Below are positions 28,242-39,800 of a stretch of 64,000 nt of DNA, one piece after another. The notes beneath the pieces are model-generated. The model made no database searches and had not been told where the DNA came from. It saw only the letters and a list, made by a program, of their open reading frames with translations. How positions within the stretch are numbered: the first letter of the stretch is position 1; every line of letters begins with the position of its first letter. The stretch comes from Chrysophaeum taylorii (lineage: Eukaryota; Sar; Pelagophyceae; Pelagomonadales; Pelagomonadaceae). The stretch spans positions 248,001 through 312,000 of the forward strand of contig JAQMWT010000524.1 of assembly GCA_029834535.1 (NCBI GenBank). The letters run 5' to 3'. The translations under genes were made by a program, and so were the position numbers.

Positions 28242-31200
28242 CTACATGGGGTGGATCACGTAGTACTTGGCTTGGGCGATCTCGAGCGCGCGCTTGACGA
28301 GGTCCGCGTGCGCTGGGCAGTCCGCGTAGTTGCCGCCGTGACTCTGGATGAAATCCTGGAGCTCCTCCGGCTGCATCGATGCGAAGTCCTCCCCCGACGC
28401 TCCTTCCTCGGGCGACTCGTAGAACGACAGCCCCACGTCAAAGCACCCCGGTCGCCTCTTATCCTCCGAGTCGTCGTCCTCCTCCTCCTCCTCCTCCTCC
28501 TCGAAGACCACCACTGGCTCTTCCGCTTTGCTGGTGGGGTCGTCTTGAAGAAGCTGCGGCGGTGGTGGTGGACGACGAGTTTCCGGCCGCCAGCAGGCGA
28601 ACCAGGCGAGGACGTGAGAGAGCTCGTGACCGAATAGGACGAGCCACGTCCTACAGAAGGGCGCTTTGTTGTGGTCGTCTGAGGACTTGTAGGCCGCGGC
28701 GACGGCCGCGGCAAAGCTAATCGTCGTGAGGAGCCGCGACGAGGTGAGGCGGCGACCGTCGCGCTTGGCGCAGAGCCGCGCGAGCGCGTGGTACGCGACG
28801 CGCGCGACCCCCGCGGCGACGGGCAGTAAGACGGCGAGGACGAGCGAGACGAGCTCGCAGACGGCGGCTATTTTCATCGCCATCTCCTCCGAGGCGACGA
28901 CGTCAAAGGACGCGAGAGCCGTAGCCGCGAGCGCGACGCACTGCGCGGCCCTTTCGAGGCTTACGAGCGCATTGATTCCGACGTTGAGGAAGGGCGCTTG
29001 CCCCACGGCAAATCCCAGGAGCGCCGCCTGCGCGGCCAGCACCGACACGAGTTGGACGCGCCGCGACGCGAGGGCGCCGAGGCCGGCCGCGACGGCCGCG
29101 GCGACGTCTCCGACGACGAAGGTCGCTTCGCCAAACCGCGCGTGCTCTGGCGAGTAGCTCTCGAAGGCCGAACCGTGCGACGCTACGAACCTTCCGGGGC
29201 CGTCCTCGAGCCACTCGCCAACGTCCAGACTTTCGAACAAGCCGTCACCGCAAAAGAAAGCGCGACACAGCGACGCGACGGCAGTTTGAGGCGTCGGGAA
29301 ACTTCGTGCGTTTTCGTTACCGACGTAGACGGCCTGCCCGAGCCGCGCCACGATGTGGATCCTCACGGCCAGCAAGTAAAAGACCACGAATACGACGCAC
29401 AACGCCACGCTCGACCAGGGGCCCGCCGCGCGCAGCGTCCAGCACTCGTCGCGGTGCCAGCCCGCCGTCGCGGCGAGCGAAACGCCCGCGCACGCCACGG
29501 GTATCAGCGGCCACGCGAGTCGCGGCCATAAGAGACCCGCGTCCGCGCGCTCGAGCGCTGTCTCCTCGATCGACGACGACGACGAGTCTTCCTCCGTCAC
29601 GACGATGCACGCCTTTCCGAACGGCGCGAGCGCCAAATGCACGCAAACCACGATCACGAGCAAGCCCGCGAACGTCGCCGCGCCGCGGATCGACCGCCGC
29701 ACGCACCGTCGCCGTCGCTCGGACTTTGTGAGATCCGTAAGCGTCCGTCTTCCGAAATAATCGTTGTCGTATTCGTCGTATTCGTCGTATTCGTCGTCGT
29801 AGAAGTACTCTTTTTTTATCGTCGGGACGCCGCGACTCGGACGCGGCGAAGATACATCTACTCCTCGAGGCAACGGCGCAGCGGTCGGTACTCGTGCAGG
29901 AGGTACTGCTGTCGGTTCGAGCACTGCTGGCGCGCGACTCGGCACGATTGGCGCCGCGCTCGACGGTGGCGCCGTCGTCGTCGGGCGATAGGTTGGCGCG
30001 TACGACGGCCGCGGCGTCGGCTTGCGGCTCGGTACCGAGGACGTGGGCTTTGACGTCGACGGCGCCGGGGACGGTACGAGCGTCGTTGGCGCCGAAGACG
30101 GCGGAAGCGTTGGTTGTTCAATGGGAGCGTGGGTCGGAGCGTAAGACGACGGCGAAAAAATCGGCCGACGCGACGGCGCATTGGTCGACGGCAAAAACGT
30201 CGGGAACCCCGTTGTCGGCTGGGAGCTCGGACCAAAGGTCGGCGCTCCCGTCGTGGGCAGCTTCGTCGTAGGAATCCGCGTCGGACTTCTGCTCGGTTCG
30301 ACGCTCGAAAACGCGCTCGGGAGTGCTGTCCCCTCGAGCGTAGGTCCCGGACTTGAGGGCCGATTAGTCGTGGGATCGTTGCTCGGCATCGCGCTCGTCG
30401 GCGCGATCGACGGCCTCGCGCTCGTCGGCTCGACGGTACTGGGCGCCTCGGACGTTGGCTCGAGCGTGCTGGGCCTCGCGCTTGGCACAACCGACCCGCC
30501 GCAGACCTCGCACGACTCGTAAGCCAATGTACCGTCGGCTCCTTCCGTGTCGCATCGCTGGATGAACGCAGCAACCCAATCGCAGTCCTTCGACGGCTCC
30601 GACCTACACGCGAGTCGTCACGAACGCACACGCCTAAACCGTGATGAACGCTGGTTGCGACGCTTTGAACCACGGCGCCTTGCTCGTTGGCTCGACGGTA
30701 CTGGGAGCCTTGGACGTTGGCTCGGGCGTGCTAGGCCTCGCGCTCGGCAAGACCGACCCGCCGCAGGCCTCGCACGACTCGTAGGCGAATGTGCCGTCAT
30801 CGCCTCGCGTGTCGCATCGCTGGATGAACGCAGCAACCCAATCGCAGTCCTTCGACGGCTCCGACCTACACGCGAGTCGTCACGAACGCACACGCCTAAA
30901 CCGTGATGAACGCTGGTTGCGACGCTTTGAACCACGGCGCCTTGCTCGTTGGCTCGACAGTACTGGGCGCCTCGGACGTTGGCTCGAGCGTGCTGGGCCT
31001 CGCGCTCGGCAAGACCGACCCGCCGCAGGCCTCGCACGACTCGTAGGCGAATGTGCCGTCATCGCCTCGCGTGTCGCATCGCTGGATGAACGCAGCAACC
31101 CAATCGCAGTCCTTCGACGGCTCAGACCTACACGCGAGTCGTCACGAACGCTCACGCCTAAACCGTGATGAACGCTGGTTGCGACGCTTTGAACCACGGC

Positions 31201-32265
31201 GCCTTGCTCGTTGGCTCGACAGTACTGGGCGCCTCGGACGTTGGCTCGAGCGTGCTGGGCCTCGCGCTCGGCAAGACCGACCCGCCGCAGGCCTCGCACG
31301 ACTCGTAGGCGAATGTGCCGTCATCGCCTCGCGTGTCGCATCGCTGGATGAACGCAGCAACCCAATCGCAGTCCTTCGACGGCTCCGACCTACACGCGAG
31401 TCGTCACGAACGCTCACGCCTAAACCGTGATGAACGCTGGTAGCGACGATTTGAACCACGGCGCCTTGCCCGTCGGACCGACGGTACTGGGAGCCTCGGA
31501 CGTTGGCTCGGGCGTGCTAGGCCTCGCGCTCGTGAGCGTTACAGCGGTTGTTGACATCGACGTGGGTTCTGTTGTCGTGATCGTCGGCGTTGCGCTCGTT
31601 GGCGTCGAGCTTGGCGTTGAACTCGTCGGGACCAACTTTTTCGATGGCGTCGAGCTTGGCATTGAGCTTTTCGGCTGTAATTCTGTCGATGGTGTCGAGC
31701 TAGGAGGCAGGGTCGTCGGCGGCGAGCTAGGAGGCAAGGTCGTCGGCGTCGCGGCCATCGCGCTTGGCATCGACGTCGTGCGCATCGAGCTCGTTGGAAT
31801 CAAGGTCGACGGAGGGCTCGTCAGCAGCGTCGGCGGCGTTGAGTTCGGAGGTGCGCTTGTGGGTATCACTCGCTCGGGAGTTGGGATTTCGGTCGGCGTG
31901 GGCGATGGAAGCACGGCGGGCAGATCGTCGTCATCGTCGTCATCGACGATTTCCGGCGAGTACTGAAAAGTGACCCAGCTTCTCACCTGAGCTGCGAAGC
32001 TACCGATTGCTGCCGCACCCGCGGTATCGCTCTCCTCGACGAGCTCCAAGTCGGCGAAGATAACGGCATGGTAGGTCGCTTGATACGCGATCCAAAGAAT
32101 CGGGGCGCGCATCCGTGGCGCGAGACCAACGCTTGCCGCTACCCGCCGCCCCACCTCGACCACGATGAGTCCGTTGACGGTATGGCCCACGGCGCGACCC
32201 CACTTCCGCCAGAGCCGCTGCTGCTCGGACGCGCCCGCGACAGCGACCATCATTAGGAAGAACAT
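28242..32265 (-). CDS. Large PST-rich multi-pass surface protein with four Cys-rich cassettes (5 exons)
   Basis: Proposed exons: 31426-32265, 31164-31373, 30902-31111, 30640-30849 and 28242-30587; introns are all 52 nt, starting gtttag and ending tcgaag. The product is 1,271 residues. Exon 1 gives a signal peptide (MFFLMMVAVAGASEQQ), a short folded region and a Pro/Ser/Thr stalk. Exons 2-4 are 210 nt each, phase 0. Each begins DCDWVAAFIQRCDT, continues ESCEACGGS and a PST linker, and ends KAPWFKASQPAFIT. Exon 5 starts with a fourth copy, then a longer stalk, a DEYDEYDEYD acidic patch, a membrane helix near AATFAGLLVIVVCVHLAL, several further hydrophobic segments and an acidic cytosolic tail. 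The C-x(n)-C-x(n)-C-x2-CG module resembles Cys-rich domains common in stramenopile secreted proteins. Every intron has an in-frame stop at its second codon, so intron retention would truncate the protein. Confidence 0.7.
30588..31425 (-). repeat. Tandem 262-bp exon-plus-intron cassettes (three full copies plus one intron)
   Basis: Units are 30588-30849, 30850-31111 and 31112-31373, each exactly 262 bp, followed by a further copy of the 52-bp intron part at 31374-31425. The two rightmost units differ by only a few bases; the leftmost carries slightly more changes. Each unit holds a 210-nt coding part and a 52-nt intron part. Confidence 0.9.
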
Positions 32266-33832
32266 TCGTGAAAGATTGTGGCGAAAAATTCAGGAGGGGA
32301 AAGTTTCGAGCACGGGCCGACAATTGGCGAAGCCCAGCTCGGCATCGCGCTGCTCTAATACTGCAGCGCGCCAAGCCCCGCTGCAGACGTGCGTGCTGCA
32401 GTTTGTCGTATACCGCCGCATTGCGTTCCTCGCTCCTCTGAAATTCATATCGGACGACGCACATACGTAGTCTGAGTAGCATTTTCGTGAGTCGTGATCA
32501 CCCGGGGCATGTCCACACGCAAGAAACTGGAGTTTTCGGCGATGAGCCAAACAACATTAGCGGCGAGAGTGCGGTCAGGTGTCGAGTCTGAGAGCGAAGA
32601 CCGCTTCTCTTGGCGGGGTAATGTGGCCGCTAAAGCGCGTTAAGTCGCCTTGTTGTACTCGTCACTTTGCGCTCAAGTCGCAGGCCTTTCTCGTGTGTCT
32701 TTAAAGGTCGACTGCTAAGAGGGGGGTGTCCTCCAGTGCTCCCCAATCGTGAATTCTCTTTAGTAAGTAAAAACCGCTATGCTGCGAGGCGTTGCAGTAT
32801 CCTTTTCTACTGCGACCAACATTTCCATGGTGTGCATGAGCTTCTGTGCGACGTTGCGCCTTCGATGCACTCTCGAGCTCAGCATCGTCGAGCCTCGAGT
32901 CCGCGGGAAAACAACCCGCAGAGGTACTCCGCGTCGATCAGCTTATCAGCCAGCCTCTCGTTTTGATTGCTAAACATTATATTTCTTACACTCCGACGCG
33001 CTGCGCTCATGTTGCTGTTGTTCAACAACGTGTTGGGAGAAACAAGTTCCTTTACGCACCCACACATGGTCGTCAGAAAGAAAACTTTTTTTTTTACTAC
33101 GGTTGAACACTCGGACCGCATCACCCAAGTCATTTTAAGCGAATCATGAAAAGATCATCAACGCATGAGAGCGCCCTTCTCTTATAATCTCAACAGCGCG
33201 CGCTGCATCAAACATCAGCCAAACAATTCCAACTTTGGGCGTCCGCGGCGACTGCGTCCGTGGGCCCACCACCTACATTTGCCGTAATTTTTTGTCTACC
33301 CGACCGTCTACAACATAGTTTACGGGATGTGTTGCCCGTCCTTGCGAAATACGACGATGTATGCCCTCGACGGGGCACGCGCTGTTCTTCTCGATGCAGC
33401 CCTGGATCTGCGAACGAACGAACGAACGAACGAACGAACACCCTCGCGTCCTTCACGAGCGTCGCATCAGCGGGATTTTATTTTCTGGGCCAGGATGCTC
33501 AAGGACACAACAGTCGCATCACTCGATCAAGTCGGTCCCACCTCAAACGTCTCGAGCGGACAACACAGCCCCGACAACGCGGCCTCTGACGTAGCCTTGT
33601 GCTGACGTTACCTCACAAAGATACGGGGAGCCAATGCTGTAAGCATGAGAACTAGTTCTGCCCAGCCGATGACTCATCATGACTCAGAAAAGCTCGTAGG
33701 GGACTGCACTTTTCTTCATTACGGTTGCCTTTTGAGCCAGGACTGCAAGTTGTAGTATTCAAGGCACCGCTGCGGGAGTTTTCTAACGGTTCTTTTCACC
33801 ATCAACGGAAATACCCAGTTATTGCCACGACT
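32266..33832. other. Intergenic region between two divergent surface-protein genes
   Basis: Probable promoter region for both. It contains a reverse-orientation solo retroelement tail at about 32699-32735 (tttaaaggtcgactgctaag on the plus strand) and a (cgaa)n microsatellite at 33411-33438. No ORF is convincing; a Cys-containing minus-strand frame at 32290-32550 is unassigned. Confidence 0.45.
33411..33438. repeat. (CGAA)7 microsatellite
   Basis: Seven uninterrupted cgaa units. Confidence 0.9.
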
Positions 33833-36800
33833 ATGGAAGGAGCGAGAAGTCTCGTCCTTTTAAAGTTGATTGTGGCTTGGCGGGTCGCGAGCGGGTTTGA
33901 TGTGTCCCCCGCGAGCGAGTTTGAGGTGTCCCTCGTCGAGACAGTGTTCGCCAGTGATGGCAAAACGTCCGATGAATTCGGGCGGGCGGTGGCTGTGTTC
34001 GAGGAGAGAATCGTGATCGGCGCGTACAACGAAGAGGAGTCGACAGGCGCGGCCTACGTGTTCAACAGCACGGACTTTTCGCAGATCGCAAAGCTCACAC
34101 CAGTTGGTGAGTCCGACGATGATTGTTTCGGGTGTGCACTGGCGATCTATGGCGAGACGATCGTCGTCGGCGCAGCGTACAGCATCCAAGGCGAAGAGGA
34201 AGAAGTTGTGACGGGCGCCGCGTTCGTATTCGACGCGACGTACGCCCAAATCGCGAAGCTGACGGCGAAGGACGGCGGCGAAGACGACGAATTCGGCTGG
34301 TGCGTCGCCATCCACAACGACACGATCGTCGTCGGCGCGCCCGGCCACGAATCTAAAACGGGAGCGGCGTACGTTTTCGTCCGTCGAAACGGTCAATACG
34401 TTCGGGTCGCAAAGCTTACGGCGAACGACGGCCGTGAGACTGACTTGTTTGGTTATTCTTGCGCGGTTTACGAGGACAAGATCGTCGTTGGTGCGTACGA
34501 GGCGGGTGCGGCGTACGTGTTCAACGAGACGTATGCCCAAGTCGAAAAGCTCCTGGCGAGTGACGCTCCGGAAGATGGGAGTTATTTTGGCAGGTCGGTG
34601 GCTATCTACGCTGACACGATTGTCGTCGGGGCGTATGGTGAACTAACAACCACGGGCGCGGCCTACGTATTCAACGGTTCCTACGTCCAGATTGCCAAGC
34701 TTCGAGCGACCGACGGCGTCGAAGACGACTACTTTGGACGCAATGTGGCCATTTACGACGACGTTATCGTCGTCGGCACGGAATCGGCCGACGATGACCT
34801 CGGGGAAGCGGGCGCAGCCTACGTTTTCGGGTGCAACGGTACGTCGTCGTCGTATGTCCAGCTCGCCAAGCTCTCTGAGGACGGCAACAATCTCGACGAC
34901 GATTTCGGCTTGTACGTCGCGATCTACGAAGACCAGATTGTCGTCACTGCCTTGCAATACGACACCTACGACTTGAACGACTATTACTACTACTACACAG
35001 ACGCGGGCGTAGCGTACGTTTTTTCGTTCGCGTCCTCGCTCTCGTGTGATTTATCCTCGTCCCGTAAGGATACGACTGCCGAGCCATCGCCGCTACCTTC
35101 GAGCAAACCGACATCGTTCCCAACCGCAACACCACCGAGCAGTATGCCCAGCGTATTGCCGTCAAGCATGCCGACCAGAACTCCGTCTGTTGCTCCGTTG
35201 GCACGAAGGTCGAGCGCACCAACAAGCTCGTGGCCGTCATCGCTTCCCACGAAGGTTCCAACCTCGGAGCCTACATCCAAGCCCACGACAAAACCGACAA
35301 GCGCTTCGAGCTCGTCGCCGTCGTCGATTCCCTCGGAGCAGCCAAGCTCGTATCCCACGGTGGTACCAAACAAAGCTCCAACCCTAGTGCCTACATCCAA
35401 GCCCACGACACAACCGACAAACGCTTCGAGCTCGTCGCCCTCGGCGATTCCCTCGCAGCAGCCAAGCTCGTATCCCACGTTGGTACCAAACAAAGCTCCA
35501 ACCCTAGTGCCTACATCCAAGCCCACGACACAACCGACAAGCGCTTCGAGCTCGTCGCCCTCGGCGATTCCCTCGCAGCAGCCAAGCTCGTATCCCACGG
35601 TGGTACCAAACAAAGCTCCAACCCTAGTGCCTACATCCAAGCCCACGACACAACCGACAAGCGCTTCGAGCTCGTCGCCCTCGGCGATTCCCTCGCAGCA
35701 GCCAAGCTCGTATCCCACGGTGGTACCAAACAAAGCTCCAACCCTAGTGCCTACATCCAAGCCCACGACACAACCGACAAGCGCTTCGAGCTCGTCGCCC
35801 TCGGCGATTCCCTCGCAGCAGCCAAGCTCGTATCCCATGGTGGTACCAAACAAAGCTCCAACCCTAGTGCCTACATCCAAGCCCACGACACAACCGACAA
35901 GCGCTTCGAGCTCGTCGCCCTCGGCGATTCCCTCGCAGCAGCCAAGCTCGTATCCCACGGAGATACCTACATCAGTGCCAATCTCGTTCCCGACTTGGAC
36001 TCCATCACCACCACCTTCGATCACACCGATGTCTTGCCCAACCGTAAGACCATCGAAGACTCCTAGCAGCGTTCCGAGCGTATCGCCGTCAAGCCTGCCG
36101 ACCGGAACCCCGTCTGTCGTTCCGTCGACACGACCGACGAGCGCACCAACAACCTCGTGGCCGTCATCGCTTCCCACCAATATTCCAACCTCAGCGCCTA
36201 CATCCATGCCCACGACACAACCGACAGGCGCTCCGAGCTCGTCGCCGTCGACGATTCCCTCGCAGCAGCCAAGCTCGTATCCCACGGTGGTACCAACATC
36301 AGTGGTTATCTCGTCACCGCCGCGGAGTCCATTGCCGCTACCTTCGATCATGCCGAAATCGGTCCCAACAGTAACACCATCGACGTCCCCTAGCAGCATT
36401 CCGAGCGCATTGCCGTCAAGCCTGCCGACCGGAACCCCGTCTGTCGTTCCGTCGACACGACCGTCGAGCGCACCAACAACCGCATGGTCGTCATCGCTTC
36501 CCACCATGATTCCAACCTCAGCGCCTAAGTCCATGCCCACGACAAAACCGAAAGGCGCTCCGAGCTCGTCGCCGTCAGGGATTCCCTCGCAGCAGCCAAG
36601 CTCGTATCCCACGGTGGTGCCTACATCAGTGCCAATCTCGTCCCCGACTTGGAGTTCATCACCAGAACCTTCGATCACGCCGAGATCGGTCCCAACAGTA
36701 ACACCATCGACGTCCCCTAGCAGCATTCCGAGCGCATCGCCGTCAAGCCTGCCGACCGGAACCCCGTCTGTCGTTCCGTCGACACGACCGACGAGCGCAC

Positions 36801-39800
36801 CAACAACCTCGTGGCCGTCATCGCTTCCCACCAATATTCCAACCTCAGCGCCTACATCCATGCCCACGACACAACCGACAGGCGCTCCGGGCTCGTCGCC
36901 GTCGACGATTCCCTCGCAGCAGCCAAGCTCGTATCCCACGGTGGTACCAAACAAAGCTCCAACCCTAGTGCCTACATCCATGCCCACGATACAACCGACA
37001 AGCGCTCCAAGCTCGTCGCCCTCGGCGATTCCCTCGCAGCAGCCAAGCTCGTATCCCACGGAGATACCTACATCAGTGCCAATCTCGTTCCCGACTTGGA
37101 CTCCATCACTACCACCTTCGATCACACCGATGTCTTGCTCAACCGTAAGACCATCGAAGACCCCTAGCAGCGTTCCGAGTGTATCGCCGTCAAGCCTGCC
37201 GACCGGAGCCCCGTCTGTCGTTCCGTCGACACGACCGACGAGCGCACCAACAACCTCGTGGCCGTCATCGCTTTCCACCAATATTCCAACCTCAGCGCCT
37301 ACATCCATGCCCACGACACAACCGACAGGCGCTCCGAGCTCGTCGCCATCAGGGATTCCCTCGCAGCAGCCAAACTCGTTTCCCATGGTGGTACCAAACA
37401 AAGCTCCAACCCTAGTGCCTACATCCATGCCCACGACACAACCGACAAGCGCTTCGAGCTCGTCGCCCTCGGCGATTCCCTCGCAGCAGCCAAGCTCGTA
37501 TCCCACGGAGATACCTACATCAGTGCCAATCTCGTTCCCGACTTGGACTTCATCACCACCACCTTCGATCACACCGATGTCTTGCCCAACCGTAAGACCA
37601 TCGAAGACCCCTAGCAGCGTTCCGAGTGTATCGCCGTCAAGCCTGCCGACCGGAGCCCTGTCTGTCGTTCCGTCGACACGACCGACGAGCGCACCAACAA
37701 CCTCGTGGCCGTCATCGCTTTCCACCAATATTCCAACCTCAGCGCCTACATCCGCGCCCACGACACAACCGACAGGCGCTCCGAGCTCGTCGCCATCAGG
37801 GATTCCCTCGCAGCAGCCAAGCTCGTTTCCCACGGTGGTACCAGACAAAGCTCCAACCCTAGTGCCTACATCCATGCCCACGACACAACCGACAAGCGCT
37901 CCAAGCTCGTCGCCGTCGTCAATTCCCTCGGAGCAGCCAAGCTCGCGTCCCATCGTGGTACCAACATCAATGCCAAGCTCGTTCCCGACTTGGACTCCAT
38001 CACCGCTGCCTTCGATCACTCCGAAGTCTTGCCCAACCGTAAGACCATCGAAGACCCCTAGTAGCGTTCCGAGTGTATCGCCGTCAAGCCTGCCGACCGG
38101 AGCCCCGTCTGTTGTTCCGTCGGCACGACCGTCGAGAGCACCAACAACCTCGTGGCCGTCATCGCTTCCGGCCAAATCTCCAACCGTAGACCCTACATCC
38201 GTGCCCACGACACAACCGACAGGTGCTCCGAGCTCGTCGCCGTCAGCGATTCCCTCGCAGCGACCAAGCTCGTTTCCCACGGTGGTACCAAACAAAGCTC
38301 CAATCCTGGTGCCTACATCCATGCCGACGACACAACCCACTAGCGCTCCAAGCTCGTCGCCGTCAGCGATTCCCTCGCAGCAGCCAAGCTCATATCCCAT
38401 GGTGGTACCAACATCAATGCCAATCTCGTTCCCGACTTGGACTCCATCACTGCCACCTTCGATCACACCGATGTCTTGCCCAACCGTAAGACCATCGAAG
38501 ACCCCTAGCAGCGTTCCGAGTGTATCGCCGTCAAGCCTGCCGACCGGAGCCCCGTCTGTCGTTCCGTCGGCAGCGTCGTTGAACGCACCTAGTTCATGGC
38601 CATCATCACTCTCAACAAAAGCTCCAACCCTAGTGCCTATATCCATGCCCACGACACAACCAACAAGCGCTCCAAGCTTGTCGCCGTCGTCGATTCCCTC
38701 GGGTCAGCCAAGCTCGTGTCCCACCCTCCCGATTTGGACTCCATCACCGCTTCCTTCGATCGCACCGAAGTCTCGCCCAATCGGAAGACCATCGAAGTCC
38801 CCGAGCAGCATTCCGAGCGTATTGCCGTCAAGCCTGCCGATCGGAACCCAGTCTGTCGTTCCGTCGGCATCGTCGTTAAACAACGCGCAGAGTTTACGGC
38901 CGTCATCGCTTCCAACCAAAGCTCCAACCTTGGTGCCTACATCCGCGCCCCCTCCACAACCAACGATCGTGCCAACCTTGTCGCCATCATCGATTCCTAC
39001 CATGCAGCCAAGCTCATATCGCACGGTGGTACCAACATCAATGTCAATCTTTTTCCCGACTTGGTGTTCATCACCGCTACCTTCGATCACGCCGAAATCG
39101 GTCCCAACTTTAGGACCGTTGAAGTCCCCTGGCAGTATTCCAAGCGTATTGCCGTCAAGCCTGCCCACCGGAATCACGTCTGTCGTTCCATCGGCAGCGT
39201 CGTCGAACGCACCAAACTCATGGCCATCATCGCTTCCGTCAAAAAGTCCAACCTTCGTGCCTACATCCAAGCCCACAACACAACCGATGAGCGCGCCGAG
39301 CTCGTTGCCGTTGTCAGTTCTCTTGAAGCAGCCAAGCTCATATCCATCAGTGGAACCAATATCAGTGCCGCCAAACTCGTTCCCGGCGTGGAGTCCATCA
39401 CCGCTAGCTTCAATCAGACCAAAGTCTCTCCCAACCGGAAGACCATCGAGGTCCCCAATCGACATTACGAGCTTAACGCCGTCAAGCCTACCGACCGAAA
39501 CCCCGCTTGACATTCCGTCGGCGCGGCCATCTAGGGCACCAATCTCATGGCCGTCATCTCTTCCCACCAAGGCTCAAACCGTCATGCCTACATCCATGCC
39601 AACGATACAAACGACGAGCGCTCCGAGCTCGTCGCCGTCGTCGATTCCCTCAGAGCAGCCAAGCTTTTATCCCACAGCGGTGCCAAAATCGGTGCCAGTC
39701 TCGTTCCCGACACGGAGCTCGTCGCCATTACCTTCGAGCGCAGACACCCTGTCTGCCGTTCCGTCGGCAACTCTGTTGAGCGCACCGAGCTTATGGCCAT

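Noticed and set aside
30588-31425. Evenly spaced repeats considered as a CRISPR-like array
   Set aside because: Units are 262 bp, coding and contiguous, with no short spacers; the DNA is eukaryotic.
30547-31430. Repeated plus-strand ORFs of 119-125 codons
   Set aside because: Antisense to the Cys-rich cassettes, recurring every 262 bp; the minus strand has the Cys spacing and splice sites.
35230-38489. Series of plus-strand ORFs of 78-278 codons inside the stalk
   Set aside because: They lie in another frame of the same repeats and recur with the 327/447-bp period, so they are shadows of the receptor gene.
34993-38652. Minus-strand ORF of 1,219 codons with a VGxxVGxxxGxxDG pattern
   Set aside because: It is the exact antisense of the PTSxPS stalk repeat. 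Codon bias in the repeat keeps the opposite frame open, and the repeat periods are multiples of three. No signal peptide or domain is seen.
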